Positions 54,879-64,000 are shown, numbered from the stretch's first letter. The stretch is DNA of 64,000 bases from Pseudomonas furukawaii (GCF_002355475.1 NZ_AP014862.1:868001-932000); one strand, 5' to 3'. The notes: generated by a model from the letters alone, not told the origin. Numbers and translations: made by a program.

Positions 54879-54905
54879 AAAAAACCGGCCAGAAGGCCGG
54901 TTTTT
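54879..54905 (-). terminator. Rho-independent terminator of rpsT
   Basis: AAAAACCGGCC-AGAA-GGCCGGTTTTT, with flanking A and T runs, 15 bases after the rpsT stop on the minus strand. Confidence 0.93.
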
Positions 54906-54919
54906 CAGCAAGAACTGGC

Positions 54920-55195
54920 TCAGGCAGCAGCCTGGCCGAGCGCCTTGATATGGGCGTTCAGGCGGCTCTTGTGACGAGCGGCCTTGTTCTTGTGGATGAT
55001 GCCTTTGTCGGCCATGCGGTCGATCACCGGTACAGCGGCGGTGTAGGCTGCTTGAGCCTTCGGCAGGTCCTTGGCGTCGATAGCCTTCACTACGTTCTTG
55101 ATGTAGGTACGGACCATGGAGCGCAGGCTGGCGTTATGGCTACGACGCTTCTCAGCCTGTTTGGCGCGTTTTTTGGCAGAAGGTGTATTGGCCAC
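54920..55195 (-). CDS. rpsT: 30S ribosomal protein S20
   Basis: A 91-residue basic protein. The N-terminal [20 protein letters not shown] and [16 protein letters not shown] are diagnostic. The start is a GTG at 55195 with GAGGAGC upstream; E. coli rpsT also has a non-ATG (UUG) start, tied to its translational autoregulation. Its own promoter and terminator make it a single-gene unit. Confidence 0.97.
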   Translation of the reverse strand: MANTPSAKKRAKQAEKRRSHNASLRSMVRTYIKNVVKAIDAKDLPKAQAAYTAAVPVIDRMADKGIIHKNKAARHKSRLNAHIKALGQAAA

Positions 55196-55240
55196 CGTCA
55201 AGCTCCTCGAAACTGGGGTTGCTAACAAATGAGGCCGCGA

Positions 55241-55269
55241 ATCATGCCGGCCAGACTTGCCCTTGTCAA
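55241..55269 (-). promoter_or_regulatory. Sigma70 promoter of rpsT
   Basis: On the minus strand TTGACA (55269-55264), a 17-base spacer, and CATGAT (55246-55241). A perfect -35 with a fair -10 and ideal spacing, 46 bases before the GTG start. Confidence 0.75.
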
Positions 55270-55408
55270 GGGCGATCAAGTACTTATGGCGACGAACGTG
55301 CACTGTCCGGGGCGGGATGCTTTTATCCCGGTCGGGCTCTACACTCGCAGCCTTCCTCGTGGCCCGGCAGCGCACCGGCGCGACGTTCCACCCAGTCCGG
55401 ACTTCTCA

Positions 55409-56944
55409 ATGAACCTGCTCAAGTCGCTGGCGGCCGTCAGCTCCATCACCATGCTGTCCCGCGTGCTGGGATTCGTGCGTGACACCATTGTCGCGCGCTA
55501 CTTCGGCGCCGGCCTGGCCACCGACGCATTCTTCGTTGCCTTCAAGCTGCCCAACCTGTTGCGACGGATCTTCGCCGAGGGTGCCTTTTCCCAGGCCTTC
55601 GTCCCCATCCTCGCCGAGTACAAGACCCAGCAGGGCGAGGAGGCCACGCGCACCTTCATCGCCTACGTGTCCGGACTGCTCACCCTGGTGCTGGCCCTGG
55701 TGACGGTCCTCGGCATTCTGGTTGCACCCTGGATAATCTGGGTGACCGCGCCGGGCTTCGTGGAGGACCCGGACAAGTTCGCCCTGACCACCGACCTGCT
55801 GCGGGTGACCTTTCCCTACATTCTGCTGATCTCGCTGTCGTCGCTGGCGGGCGCCATCCTCAACACTTGGAACCGGTACGCCGTTCCGGCCTTCGTGCCG
55901 ACCCTGCTGAATGTCAGCATGATCGTCTTCGCACTGTTCCTGACCCCCTATTTCGACCCGCCCGTGATGGCGCTCGGCTGGGCCGTGCTGGTGGGTGGCC
56001 TGGCCCAGTTGCTCTATCAACTGCCTGCCCTGAAGCGTATCGGCATGCTGGTGCTGCCTCGACTCAACCTTCGGGATACGGGCGTCTGGCGGGTGCTGAA
56101 GCAGATGGCCCCGGCGATTTTCGGCGTCTCCGTCGGCCAGATTTCCCTGATCATCAACACCATCTTCGCGTCCTTCCTGGCGGCGGGGTCGGTGTCCTGG
56201 ATGTATTACGCCGATCGCCTGATGGAGCTGCCCTCCGGTGTGCTGGGCGTTGCCCTGGGCACCATCCTCTTGCCGTCCCTGGCCAAGACCTACGCCAGCG
56301 ATGACCGGCAGGCCTATTCCCAGCTGATGGACTGGGGGCTGCGCCTCTGCTTCCTGCTGGTGCTGCCCTGCACCCTGGCGCTCGCCCTGCTGGCCGAACC
56401 CCTGACCGTCTCGCTGTTCCAGTACGGCAAGTTCAGTGCCCACGACGCGGTCATGACCCAGCAGGCGCTGATGGCCTACGCCGTCGGCCTCCTGGGGATC
56501 ATCCTGGTGAAAGTACTGGCGCCCGGCTTCTACGCCCGGCAGAACATCCGCACGCCGGTGCGGATCGCCGTGCTCACCCTGGTGGCGACGCAGCTGATGA
56601 ACCTCGCGTTCGTCTTCCACCTGCGCCACGCGGGCCTGGCCCTGGCCATCAGTCTGGCGGCTTGCCTGAACGCCGGCTTGCTCTACTGGCAGTTGCGCAA
56701 GCAGCAGCTGTTCCAGCCTCAGCCGGGCTGGGGGCGCTTCCTGGCCAAGCTGGTGCTGGCCGTGGCCGTTATGTGCGCCGTGCTGCTGGGCGTGATGCAC
56801 CTGTTGCCCGCCTGGGAGCTCGGCTCCATGGCCGAGCGCCTGCTGCGCCTGGCGGTGCTGGTGGGGGCTGGCGTCCTGGCCTATTTCGGCATGTTGGTAC
56901 TGCTGGGATTCCGCCCGAGGGACTTTGCCCGCCGTGCCGTCTGA
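55409..56944 (+). CDS. murJ: Lipid II flippase MurJ
   Basis: A 511-residue inner-membrane protein of the MOP superfamily with 14 helices, moving lipid II to the periplasm for peptidoglycan synthesis. The N-terminus [25 protein letters not shown] is the family start and fixes the ATG at 55409. [15 protein letters not shown] contains the conserved charged residues of the central cavity. No strong ribosome binding site is visible. Placed divergent from rpsT and just upstream of ribF, as in many gamma-proteobacteria. Confidence 0.97.
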   Translation: MNLLKSLAAVSSITMLSRVLGFVRDTIVARYFGAGLATDAFFVAFKLPNLLRRIFAEGAFSQAFVPILAEYKTQQGEEATRTFIAYVSGLLTLVLALVTVLGILVAPWIIWVTAPGFVEDPDKFALTTDLLRVTFPYILLISLSSLAGAILNTWNRYAVPAFVPTLLNVSMIVFALFLTPYFDPPVMALGWAVLVGGLAQLLYQLPALKRIGMLVLPRLNLRDTGVWRVLKQMAPAIFGVSVGQISLIINTIFASFLAAGSVSWMYYADRLMELPSGVLGVALGTILLPSLAKTYASDDRQAYSQLMDWGLRLCFLLVLPCTLALALLAEPLTVSLFQYGKFSAHDAVMTQQALMAYAVGLLGIILVKVLAPGFYARQNIRTPVRIAVLTLVATQLMNLAFVFHLRHAGLALAISLAACLNAGLLYWQLRKQQLFQPQPGWGRFLAKLVLAVAVMCAVLLGVMHLLPAWELGSMAERLLRLAVLVGAGVLAYFGMLVLLGFRPRDFARRAV

Positions 56945-57016
56945 GCCGCCCCCGGATGCTCGCCGCTTGTCGTGCCGAGAGGCTTTCTGCGCCTGTTGTC
57001 CGGCGTCGGCTGTGCG

Positions 57017-57022
57017 TATAAT
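57017..57022 (+). promoter_or_regulatory. -10 element before ribF
   Basis: A perfect TATAAT, 28 bases before the ribF ATG. The best -35 is TTGTCC at 56996-57001 with a short 15-base spacer, so strength is uncertain. It would drive the ribF-ileS-lspA-fkpB operon. Confidence 0.5.
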
Positions 57023-57050
57023 CGACCACTTTGTGAACAAGACTTGTGCT

Positions 57051-57989
57051 ATGCAGCTGGTTCGAGGCCTACACAACCTGCGGCCCCAACATCGGGGCTG
57101 CGTCGCCACCATCGGCAATTTCGACGGCGTGCACCGCGGCCACCAGGCCATTCTCAAGCGGTTGCGCGAGCGTGCGGCTGAGCTGGGTTTACCTACCTGC
57201 GTGGTGATTTTCGAGCCGCAGCCACGGGAGTACTTCGGGCCGGACACCGCGCCCGTTCGCCTGACGCGCCTGCGTGACAAGCTGGAGCTCCTGGCCCGCG
57301 AAGGCGTCGACCGGGTGCTCTGCCTGGCGTTCAACCGTCGCCTGCGCGAGCTGTCCGCCGCCGAGTTCGTGCATGCCGTGCTGGTGGAAGGGCTGGGCGC
57401 CCGGCACCTCGAGATCGGCGACGACTTCCGCTTCGGCTGCGACCGCGCCGGCGACTTCTCCTTCCTGCTGCAGGCGGGCGAGGCCGAGGGTTTCTCCGTC
57501 GAGGCGGCCGCCACTGTCGAACTGGATGGCGTGCGCGTCAGCAGCACCCGCGTTCGGCAGGCCCTGGCCGACGGTGACTTCCCGCTGGCCGAGCGCCTGC
57601 TGGGGCGTCCCTTCACCATCACGGGCCGCGTCCTGCACGGGCAGAAGCTCGGTCGCCAGCTGGGCACGCCCACTGCCAATGTGCAGCTCAAGCGTCGCCG
57701 GGTGCCCCTGAACGGCGTCTATCTGGTCAGCGTCGAGCTGGACGGCCAGCCCCGGCCCGGCGTGGCCAACATCGGCGTGCGCCCCAGCGTCAAGGGTGAC
57801 GGGCGTGCCCACCTGGAAGTCCACCTGCTGGACTACGCCGGCGACCTTTACGACCGGCGGATCAGCGTGAACTTCCACCAGAAGCTGCGTAACGAGCAGC
57901 GTTTTGCCTCTCTTGAGGCGTTGAAGTCGGCGATCGATGCGGATGTCGCTGCCGCCCGTGCCTATTGGCAGGGTACTCAATCAAATTGA
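57051..57989 (+). CDS. ribF: Bifunctional riboflavin kinase / FAD synthetase RibF
   Basis: A 312-residue enzyme with an N-terminal FMN adenylyltransferase domain (TIGNFDGVHRGHQ nucleotide-binding motif, GDDFRFG) and a C-terminal flavokinase domain (GRQLGTPTANV, GVANIGVRPSV). It converts riboflavin to FMN and FAD. The ATG at 57051 gives the standard length. ileS follows after 15 bases. Confidence 0.97.
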   Translation: MQLVRGLHNLRPQHRGCVATIGNFDGVHRGHQAILKRLRERAAELGLPTCVVIFEPQPREYFGPDTAPVRLTRLRDKLELLAREGVDRVLCLAFNRRLRELSAAEFVHAVLVEGLGARHLEIGDDFRFGCDRAGDFSFLLQAGEAEGFSVEAAATVELDGVRVSSTRVRQALADGDFPLAERLLGRPFTITGRVLHGQKLGRQLGTPTANVQLKRRRVPLNGVYLVSVELDGQPRPGVANIGVRPSVKGDGRAHLEVHLLDYAGDLYDRRISVNFHQKLRNEQRFASLEALKSAIDADVAAARAYWQGTQSN

Positions 57990-58004
57990 AGAGCCTGGAC
58001 TGAA

Positions 58005-60854
58005 ATGACCGATTACAAAGCGACGCTCAACCTGCCGGAAACGGCATTCCCGATGAAAGCCGGTCTGCCTCAGCGCGAACCGGAACTGCTGCAGCGCTGG
58101 AACGGCCTGGGCCTGTACCAGAAGCTGCGGCAGATCGGAGAAGGGCGCCCGAAGTTCATCCTGCACGATGGCCCGCCCTACGCCAACGGCAGCATTCATA
58201 TCGGTCATGCGGTCAACAAGATCCTCAAGGACATCATCGTCCGTTCCAAGACCCTGGCGGGCTATGACGCGCCCTATGTGCCGGGCTGGGACTGCCACGG
58301 CCTGCCCATCGAGCACAAGGTCGAAACCACCCACGGCAAGAACCTGCCGGCCGACAAGACCCGCGAACTCTGCCGCGCCTACGCAACCGAGCAGATCGAG
58401 GGGCAGAAGGCCGACTTCATCCGCCTGGGCGTGCTGGGCGAGTGGGACAACCCCTACAAGACCATGGCGTTCGCCAACGAGGCCGGTGAAATCCGCGCCC
58501 TGGCCGAGATGGTCAAGCAGGGCTTCGTGTTCAAGGGCCTGAAGCCTGTGAACTGGTGCTTCGACTGCGGCTCGGCCCTGGCCGAAGCCGAAGTGGAATA
58601 CGCCGACAAGAAGTCCGATGCCATCGACGTCGCCTTCCCCGTGGAAGACGCCGACAAGCTGGCGGCCGCCTTCGGTCTTTCCAGCCTGGCCAAGCCCGCC
58701 GCCATCGTCATCTGGACCACCACCCCCTGGACCGTGCCCGCCAACCAGGCGCTCAACGTCCATCCCGAATTCACCTACGCCCTGGTGGACACCGGCGCGC
58801 GCATCCTGCTGCTGGCCGAGGAACTGGTGGAGTCCTGCCTGCAGCGCTACGGCCTGCAAGGCGAAGTCATCGCCACCGCCAAGGGCGAGGCCCTGGACCT
58901 GATCCGCTTCCGCCATCCGCTGTACGAGCGCCTGTCGCCGATCTACCTGGCCGAGTACGTCGAGCTGGGCGCGGGCACCGGCATCGTTCACTCGGCTCCG
59001 GCCTACGGCGAGGACGACTTCCGTACCTGCAAGGCCTACGGCATGGACAACGACGACATCCTCAGCCCGGTGCAGAGCAATGGCGTCTACGTCCAGGACC
59101 TGCCGTTCTTCGGCGGCCAGTTCATCTGGAAGGCCAACCCGGCCATCGTCGCCAAGCTCGAAGAAGTGGGCGCGCTGCTCAAGCACGAGTCCATCAGCCA
59201 CAGCTACATGCATTGCTGGCGCCACAAGACCCCGCTGATCTATCGCGCAACCGCGCAGTGGTTCGTCGGCATGGACCGGGCCGTGTCCGGCAAGCAGCCG
59301 GAGCAGGGCGCCACCCTGCGCGAGCGAGCCCTGGCCGCCATCGACCAGACCGAGTTCGTGCCCACCTGGGGCCAGGCGCGCCTGCACGGCATGATCGCCG
59401 GCCGTCCGGACTGGTGCATCTCCCGCCAGCGCAACTGGGGCGTGCCGATTCCCTTCTTCCTGCACAAGGCCAGCGGCGAGCTGCACCCGCGCACCGTCGA
59501 GCTGATGGAGGAAGTGGCCAAGCGCGTCGAGCAGGCGGGCATCGAGGCCTGGTTCAAGCTGGACGCCGCGGAGCTGCTGGGCGACGAGGCCGCGCAGTAC
59601 GACAAGATCAGCGACACCCTGGACGTCTGGTTCGACTCCGGCACCACCCACTGGCACGTCCTGCGCGGCTCCCACGCCGAGCTGGGCCACGCCAGCGGTC
59701 CGGTCGCCGACCTCTACCTGGAAGGCTCCGACCAGCACCGTGGCTGGTTCCACTCCTCCCTGCTGACCGGCTGCGCCATCGACGGCCACGCGCCGTACCG
59801 CCAACTGCTGACCCACGGTTTCACCGTGGACGAGTCCGGCCGCAAGATGTCCAAGTCCCTCGGCAACGTGATCGCCCCGCAGCAGGTCACCGACAGCCTG
59901 GGCGCCGACATCCTGCGCCTGTGGGTCTCGGCCACCGACTACTCCGGCGAGATGGCCGTATCCCAGCAGATCCTCCAGCGCAGCGCCGATGCCTATCGCC
60001 GCATCCGCAACACGGCGCGCTTCCTGCTGGCCAACCTCAACGGCTTCGACCCGGTGAAGGACCTGCTCCCCGCCGAGGACATGCTGGCCCTGGACCGCTG
60101 GGCCGTCGACCGCGCCCTGCTGCTGCAGCGCGAGCTGGAAGAGGCCTACGGCGAGTACCGCTTCTGGAACGTCTACTCCCGGGTGCACAACTTCTGCGTA
60201 CAGGAACTGGGCGGCTTCTATCTCGACATCATCAAGGACCGCCAGTACACCACCGCCGCCGACAGCGTCGCGCGCCGCTCCTGCCAGACCGCGCTGTTCC
60301 ACATCGCCGAGGCGCTGGTGCGCTGGGTGGCGCCGATCCTGGCGTTCACCGCCGACGAGATCTGGCAATACCTGCCGGGCGAGCGTAACGAGTCCGTGAT
60401 GCTCAATACCTGGTACCAGGGGCTGACCGAACTGCCGGAAGGCGTCGAGCTGGGCCGCGAGTTCTGGGAGCGGGTCATGGCCGTGAAAGCGTCCGTGAAC
60501 AAGGAACTGGAGAATCTGCGCAGCGCCAAGGCCATCGGCGGCAACCTGCAGGCCGAAGTGACCCTGTTCGCGGACGACGCCCTGGCCGCCAGCCTGGCCA
60601 AGCTGGGCGACGAACTGCGCTTCGTGCTGATCACCTCCGCCGCTGCCGTCCAGCCGCTGGCCAGCGCTCCGGCGGATGCCGTGGACACCGAAGTGGCCGG
60701 CCTCAAGCTGAAGATCGCCAAGTCCACCCACGCCAAGTGTGGCCGTTGCTGGCACCACCGCGCCGATGTCGGCCAGTTCGTGAAGCACCCGGAACTCTGT
60801 GGCCGTTGCGTGGAAAACATCGAAGGCGCCGGCGAGGTCCGTCACTATGCCTAA
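58005..60854 (+). CDS. ileS: Isoleucyl-tRNA synthetase IleS
   Basis: A 949-residue class I synthetase. HIGH is at 65-68 and KMSKS at 614-618. The CP1 editing domain lies between. The C-terminal zinc site is CGRCW ... CGRCV, as in the mupirocin-sensitive bacterial type. The length is a few residues longer than P. aeruginosa IleS (943). Its stop is overlapped by lspA by eight bases. Confidence 0.98.
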   Translation: MTDYKATLNLPETAFPMKAGLPQREPELLQRWNGLGLYQKLRQIGEGRPKFILHDGPPYANGSIHIGHAVNKILKDIIVRSKTLAGYDAPYVPGWDCHGLPIEHKVETTHGKNLPADKTRELCRAYATEQIEGQKADFIRLGVLGEWDNPYKTMAFANEAGEIRALAEMVKQGFVFKGLKPVNWCFDCGSALAEAEVEYADKKSDAIDVAFPVEDADKLAAAFGLSSLAKPAAIVIWTTTPWTVPANQALNVHPEFTYALVDTGARILLLAEELVESCLQRYGLQGEVIATAKGEALDLIRFRHPLYERLSPIYLAEYVELGAGTGIVHSAPAYGEDDFRTCKAYGMDNDDILSPVQSNGVYVQDLPFFGGQFIWKANPAIVAKLEEVGALLKHESISHSYMHCWRHKTPLIYRATAQWFVGMDRAVSGKQPEQGATLRERALAAIDQTEFVPTWGQARLHGMIAGRPDWCISRQRNWGVPIPFFLHKASGELHPRTVELMEEVAKRVEQAGIEAWFKLDAAELLGDEAAQYDKISDTLDVWFDSGTTHWHVLRGSHAELGHASGPVADLYLEGSDQHRGWFHSSLLTGCAIDGHAPYRQLLTHGFTVDESGRKMSKSLGNVIAPQQVTDSLGADILRLWVSATDYSGEMAVSQQILQRSADAYRRIRNTARFLLANLNGFDPVKDLLPAEDMLALDRWAVDRALLLQRELEEAYGEYRFWNVYSRVHNFCVQELGGFYLDIIKDRQYTTAADSVARRSCQTALFHIAEALVRWVAPILAFTADEIWQYLPGERNESVMLNTWYQGLTELPEGVELGREFWERVMAVKASVNKELENLRSAKAIGGNLQAEVTLFADDALAASLAKLGDELRFVLITSAAAVQPLASAPADAVDTEVAGLKLKIAKSTHAKCGRCWHHRADVGQFVKHPELCGRCVENIEGAGEVRHYA

Positions 60855-61350
60855 GGCATACGGCCGGCTTGGCTGGCTCTGGCTCACCGCCCTGGTGTTC
60901 GTGCTCGACCAGGCCACCAAGTGGTTCTTCGAGTCCGAGCTCAACCTGTACCAGCAGATCGTGGTCATTCCCGACTACTTCAGCTGGACGCTGGCCTACA
61001 ACACCGGCGCCGCCTTCAGTTTCCTCGCCGACAGCTCCGGCTGGCAGCGCTGGCTGTTCGCCCTGATCGCCCTGGTGGTCAGCGGCGTGCTGGTGGTCTG
61101 GCTCAAGCGCCTGAAACCCGAAGAGACCTGGCTGGCCGTCGCGCTGGCCCTGGTGCTCGGCGGGGCGCTCGGCAATCTCTACGACCGCGTGGTGCTCGGC
61201 CATGTGGTCGACTTCATCCTGGTGCACTGGCAGAACCGCTGGTACTTCCCGGCGTTCAACCTGGCCGACAGCGCCATCACCGTCGGCGCCGTGATGCTGG
61301 CGCTGGACATGTTCAAGACCAAGAAATCCGGAGAACCCGCCCATGACTGA
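60847..61350 (+). CDS. lspA: Lipoprotein signal peptidase LspA
   Basis: A 167-residue inner-membrane aspartic peptidase with four helices that removes signal peptides from prolipoproteins. The catalytic aspartates are in [14 protein letters not shown] and FNLADSAI. The ATG at 60847 overlaps ileS; an in-frame start at 60799 is rejected. fkpB overlaps its end by eight bases. Confidence 0.97.
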   Translation: MPKAYGRLGWLWLTALVFVLDQATKWFFESELNLYQQIVVIPDYFSWTLAYNTGAAFSFLADSSGWQRWLFALIALVVSGVLVVWLKRLKPEETWLAVALALVLGGALGNLYDRVVLGHVVDFILVHWQNRWYFPAFNLADSAITVGAVMLALDMFKTKKSGEPAHD

Positions 61351-61783
61351 ACATCGCATAGGGCCGGATATGGAAGTCACCCTGCATTTCGCCATCAAGC
61401 TGGATAACGGCGACGTGGTGGACAGCACCTTCGACAAGAAGGCCGCCACCTTCAGGGTGGGCGACGGCAACCTGCTGCCCGGCTTCGAGGGCGTTCTCTA
61501 TGGCCTCAAGGCCGGCGACAAGCGCGTCTTCGCCATCGAGCCCGAGCATGGCTTCGGCCAGCACAACCCGCAGAACATCCAGGTCATGCCCCGGGGCAGC
61601 TTCCAGGACATGGAGCTCTCCGAAGGCCTGCTGATCATCTTCAACGATGCGGCCAACGCCGAGTTGCCGGGGGTGATCAAGCAGGTGGACGATACCCACG
61701 TGACCGTGGACTTCAACCACCCGCTGGCCGGCAAGCCGCTGGCTTTCGAGGTGGAGATCATCTCGGTCAAGGCGGTGGCCTGA
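61343..61783 (+). CDS. fkpB: FKBP-type peptidyl-prolyl isomerase FkpB (SlpA)
   Basis: A 146-residue two-domain FKBP. An FKBP domain with VVDSTFDKK and LLPGFEGVLYG is interrupted by an IF (insert-in-flap) domain (about 70-120, EHGFGQHNPQNIQVMPR), the SlyD/SlpA arrangement. It lacks the histidine-rich metal-binding tail of SlyD. GGAG lies before the ATG, within lspA. In E. coli and Pseudomonas this gene is normally followed directly by ispH. Here a toxin-antitoxin pair intervenes. Confidence 0.95.
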   Translation: MTEHRIGPDMEVTLHFAIKLDNGDVVDSTFDKKAATFRVGDGNLLPGFEGVLYGLKAGDKRVFAIEPEHGFGQHNPQNIQVMPRGSFQDMELSEGLLIIFNDAANAELPGVIKQVDDTHVTVDFNHPLAGKPLAFEVEIISVKAVA

Positions 61784-61806
61784 ATCTGGAGGCCGGGTAT
61801 CGTCGC

Positions 61807-61834
61807 AGTGTAAAAAAGGGATATTTTTTATACT
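61807..61834 (+). promoter_or_regulatory. Inverted repeat abutting the brnT start, likely operator
   Basis: Arms AGTGTAAAAAA (61807-61817) and TTTTTTATACT (61824-61834) form an 11-bp inverted repeat with one mismatch and a 6-base spacer (GGGATA). The second arm ends on the base before the brnT ATG. A very A+T-rich island in a GC-rich region. It is a candidate autoregulatory operator. Confidence 0.6.
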
Positions 61835-62107
61835 ATGCTGCGATTTGAGTACGACGAGGCCAAGAGCCTTGCCAACCGGGTCAAGCACGGCATCGACTTC
61901 ATGACTGCGCAGCAGCTGTGGAACGATCCGGACCTGTTGGAAATTCCGGCCAGGACGCTGGATGAGCCGCGATACCTGGTGATCGCCCGCCTGCTGGATA
62001 GGTGCTGGTCGGCGGTGATCACTTACCGCCACGGACGAATTCGCATTATTTCCGTCCGCCGTTCACGGGTAGAGGAGGTCAGTCTTTATGAAAGCAGTGG
62101 AATTTGA
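61835..62107 (+). CDS. brnT: BrnT family toxin (ribonuclease)
   Basis: A 90-residue protein with the BrnT fold. The N-terminus FEYDEAKSLANRVKHGIDF is the family signature (F-x-W/Y-D-x-x-K-x-x-x-N-x-x-K-H-G-x-x-F). It is followed by ITYRHGRIRIISVRRSR and a C-terminal VSLYES. BrnT toxins are RelE-like RNases inhibited by BrnA. No clear Shine-Dalgarno sequence is present, because an inverted repeat fills the space before the ATG. brnA overlaps it by 20 bases. It lies 51 bases after fkpB. Confidence 0.88.
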   Translation: MLRFEYDEAKSLANRVKHGIDFMTAQQLWNDPDLLEIPARTLDEPRYLVIARLLDRCWSAVITYRHGRIRIISVRRSRVEEVSLYESSGI

Positions 62108-62327
62108 CCGCCTGTTCGATGAAGAGGAAGGCGATGTTCTCGAACATCTCGACCTGGCGCAGGCGAAGCGTTCCGGGCATGAGCAGAAGCGGGTGAATGT
62201 GGATTTTCCCGTCTGGATGATCGAGTCGCTGGATCGGGAGGCCAGCCGCCTGGGCGTCACGCGTCAGTCGATCATCAAGATCTGGCTGGCGGAACGCCTG
62301 GAGCAAGTCACACACCGGCAGTCCTGA
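62088..62327 (+). CDS. brnA: BrnA/CopG-like antitoxin
   Basis: A 79-residue protein with an acidic N-terminal toxin-binding part (FDRLFDEEEGDVLEHLDL) and a C-terminal ribbon-helix-helix (KRVNVDFPVWMIESLDREA, then LGVTRQSIIKIWLAERL). AGAGGAGG within brnT provides its ribosome binding site. Overlap with brnT and gene order toxin-antitoxin fit BrnTA modules. It should bind BrnT and repress the pair's own promoter. Confidence 0.87.
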   Translation: MKAVEFDRLFDEEEGDVLEHLDLAQAKRSGHEQKRVNVDFPVWMIESLDREASRLGVTRQSIIKIWLAERLEQVTHRQS

Positions 62328-62430
62328 GTCGTGAAGTCGACGGGACGGGCTCCGAGCGCGACTGCCCGTTCCTCGAAAGCAGGCCGGTCCTTGGATGAAA
62401 CCTGACACACCGCGCGTCGAGATACCCCGT

Positions 62431-63375
62431 ATGCAAATCAAACTCGCCAACCCCCGCGGCTTCTGTGCCGGCGTCGATCGCGCCATCGAGATCGTCAACC
62501 GCGCCCTGGAAGTCTTCGGCCCGCCGATCTACGTGCGTCACGAAGTGGTGCACAACAAGTTCGTGGTGGAAGACCTGCGCGCCCGTGGCGCGGTATTCGT
62601 CGAGGAACTGGACCAGGTGCCGGACAACGTCATCGTCATCTTCAGCGCCCACGGAGTCTCCCAGGCCGTTCGCCAGGAAGCCGCCCGCCGGGGCCTCAAG
62701 GTGTTCGACGCCACCTGCCCCCTGGTGACCAAGGTCCACATGGAAGTTGCCCGCTACAGCCGCGACGGCCGCGAGTGCGTCCTGATCGGCCACGCCGGCC
62801 ACCCCGAGGTGGAAGGCACCATGGGCCAGTACGACCCCGCCAACGGCGGTGCCATCTACCTGGTGGAGGACGAGGCCGATGTGGCCCGCCTCGTGGTGCG
62901 CAACCCGGACGCCCTGTCCTTCGTCACCCAGACTACCTTGTCCATGGACGACACCAGCCGGGTGATCGACGCCCTGCGCGCGCGCTTTCCCAGCATCGGC
63001 GGACCGCGCAAGGACGATATCTGCTACGCCACCCAGAACCGCCAGGACGCGGTCAAGCAACTGGCGAGCGAGAGCGACGTGGTCCTGGTGGTGGGCAGTC
63101 CCAACAGCTCCAACTCCAACCGCCTGCGGGAACTGGCCGAGCGCCTGGACACTCCTGCCTACCTGATCGACGGCGCCGAGGACCTCAAGCGCGAGTGGTT
63201 CGACCAGGCCGGTCGGGTCGGCATCACCGCCGGCGCCTCCGCCCCCGAGGTGCTGGTGCAGGGTGTGATCGACCAGCTTCGGGCGTGGGGCGCGGAGGTG
63301 GCCGTGGAACTGGATGGCCGGCCGGAGAACATCACCTTCTCCATGCCGAAGGAACTGCGGGTGAAGGCGATCTGA
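62431..63375 (+). CDS. ispH: 4-hydroxy-3-methylbut-2-enyl diphosphate reductase IspH
   Basis: A 314-residue iron-sulfur enzyme of the last MEP-pathway step, giving IPP and DMAPP. Cluster cysteines are Cys12 (GFCAGV), Cys96 (ATCPLV) and Cys198 (DICYATQN). The ATG at 62431 matches the family start MQI(K/L)[11 protein letters not shown]; an in-frame ATG at 62395 would add 12 unrelated residues. It is separated from fkpB by the BrnTA pair. A terminator follows. Confidence 0.97.
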   Translation: MQIKLANPRGFCAGVDRAIEIVNRALEVFGPPIYVRHEVVHNKFVVEDLRARGAVFVEELDQVPDNVIVIFSAHGVSQAVRQEAARRGLKVFDATCPLVTKVHMEVARYSRDGRECVLIGHAGHPEVEGTMGQYDPANGGAIYLVEDEADVARLVVRNPDALSFVTQTTLSMDDTSRVIDALRARFPSIGGPRKDDICYATQNRQDAVKQLASESDVVLVVGSPNSSNSNRLRELAERLDTPAYLIDGAEDLKREWFDQAGRVGITAGASAPEVLVQGVIDQLRAWGAEVAVELDGRPENITFSMPKELRVKAI

Positions 63376-63395
63376 TTCCTGCCAGTGGAATGAAG

Positions 63396-63424
63396 AACGG
63401 GGCCCTTGGGCCCCGTTTTCGTTT
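63396..63424 (+). terminator. Rho-independent terminator after ispH
   Basis: AACGGGGCC/GGGCCCCGTT stem with a 3-4 base loop, followed by TTCGTTT, 20 bases after the ispH stop. It may serve the convergent pilE weakly. Confidence 0.85.
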
Positions 63425-63431
63425 CAGCTGA

Positions 63432-63863
63432 TCAGTTGGATGGGCAGCGATCCCAGGCGTTAACCAGCGAGGCTCCACCCGAGCGCACACCGGTGGAGGT
63501 CAAGGTCAGGGTGTTGGCTGCGCCTCCCCAGAGTCCGCCTTGGACAGGCGTAGCGGAGATCGAAAAGGTGGTTGCCGTGGCGTTGCCAACCACAAGGTTG
63601 AACTGTGCGGTGCCCTGTTCCGGGCTCTGGGTGGCATAGATATTCGGAACACCATCGGTAGCCGCGCCTACATAGGTGCCTTGTTGGGCCCGAAAGCGCT
63701 CCATGGCGTTCGCCAGTCCGGTCAGCGAGGCCTTTGCGGCCTCGCACGCATTTCGGCGCAGATAACCCTGATATGACGGATAGGCGATGCTTGCGAGAAT
63801 CGCGACGACGACCACGGCGATCATCAGCTCTATCAGGGTGAATCCGTGCATTCCTCTTCGCAT
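63432..63863 (-). CDS. pilE: Type IV minor pilin PilE
   Basis: A 143-residue type IV pilin-like protein. The prepilin leader MRRGMHG is cut before FTLIELMIAVVVVAILASIA, with the family Glu5 and a hydrophobic helix. The C-terminal domain ends with a disulfide-type pair (Cys near 46 and DRCPSN). The ATG at 63863 has GAGGA six bases upstream; a TTG at 63875 and an ATG at 63851 are less suitable. Its position directly after ispH and downstream of a pilY-type gene fits PilE of the pilus minor-pilin operon. Confidence 0.92.
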   Translation of the reverse strand: MRRGMHGFTLIELMIAVVVVAILASIAYPSYQGYLRRNACEAAKASLTGLANAMERFRAQQGTYVGAATDGVPNIYATQSPEQGTAQFNLVVGNATATTFSISATPVQGGLWGGAANTLTLTSTGVRSGGASLVNAWDRCPSN

Positions 63864-63871
63864 GGCCGTCC

Positions 63872-64000
63872 TCAATTGTCATCGATCCAGTAGGTGGATT
63901 CCTGGTAGGGGCCCTTGATGGTCTTGCATACGGTGCCAATGCAAAGCACCCATGGGCCATTATCCTTTCCGCCACCGCTGCCATCGCCATCATTGCCACT
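63872..64000 (-). CDS. C-terminal end of a type IV pilus protein (probably PilY1), partial
   Basis: Only the last 42 codons are in the window. The visible tail is Gly/Asp-rich (SGNDGDGSGGGKDNGPW), then VLCIGTVCKTIKG with two cysteines, ending in TYWIDDN. The stop is eight bases before the pilE ATG, so the two are co-transcribed. By operon order in Pseudomonas this should be PilY1 (or a PilY2-type gene). The fragment is too short to prove it. Confidence 0.5.
   Translation of the reverse strand, partial: SGNDGDGSGGGKDNGPWVLCIGTVCKTIKGPYQESTYWIDDN

Overview
This window is chromosomal DNA of a Pseudomonas species. It is GC-rich, coding-dense, and carries Pseudomonas-type REP palindromes. Recognisable hallmark genes include cioAB, morA, mapZ, gdhA and pilE. 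From roughly 25 kb to the right edge, the gene order (mscL, radA, mapZ, glyA, morA, ettA, gdhA, rtcB, Lon-like protease, fklB, ispB, rplU-rpmA-obgE-proB-creA, rpsT, murJ, ribF-ileS-lspA-fkpB-ispH, pilE) is, from memory, the order of the P. aeruginosa PA4614 to PA4556 block. The left part joins other Pseudomonas modules and looks like a less conserved assembly. Species identity is not claimed.

Left part (1-25 kb). A truncated DUF411 gene, a small DUF4345-like membrane protein, and a REP cluster come first. They are followed by a purine permease coupled to trmA, a DJ-1/PfpI protein and an MFS exporter. From 5.6 to 11.9 kb lies an operon for a Tat-exported, three-subunit molybdenum hydroxylase (Mo-binding subunit, 2Fe-2S subunit, triheme cytochrome c) with its XdhC and MocA-like maturation genes. 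Next is the cyanide-insensitive bd-type quinol oxidase cioAB plus a 46-residue third subunit, with an ANR/FNR box upstream. Then come rlmG, fpr, an unusual BCCT transporter paired with a CocE-type hydrolase, cysI with its DUF934 partner, and a TerC-CBS-CorC membrane protein behind a hairpin-rich leader.

Middle part (25-50 kb). mscL is followed by two tandem YdcH-type small proteins, the second with a cysteine cluster and its own ANR box. Then come radA, the c-di-GMP receptor mapZ, glyA, the giant sensor cyclase/phosphodiesterase morA, ettA, gdhA, a lipoprotein, betT, rtcB, a DUF4105 envelope protein, a DksA-like zinc protein and a LonB-like AAA protease. Several small conserved proteins, fklB, and an iron-regulated-looking 80-residue protein behind a clear Fur box follow.

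Right part (50-64 kb). This is a housekeeping block: ispB, rplU-rpmA-obgE, proB, creA, rpsT, murJ, ribF-ileS-lspA-fkpB and ispH. A BrnT/BrnA-like toxin-antitoxin pair interrupts it between fkpB and ispH. The window ends in the pilE/pilY1 end of a minor pilin operon.

No tRNA, rRNA, CRISPR array, prophage or insertion sequence was seen. No classical helix-turn-helix regulator gene is present in the 64 kb, so regulation has to be read from sites (two ANR boxes, one Fur box, several inverted repeats). The parts most worth a second look are the BrnTA insertion with its start-abutting inverted repeat, the ANR-box YdcH paralogue with a C-terminal cysteine cluster, the BCCT/hydrolase pair with an altered substrate box, and the molybdenum hydroxylase operon.
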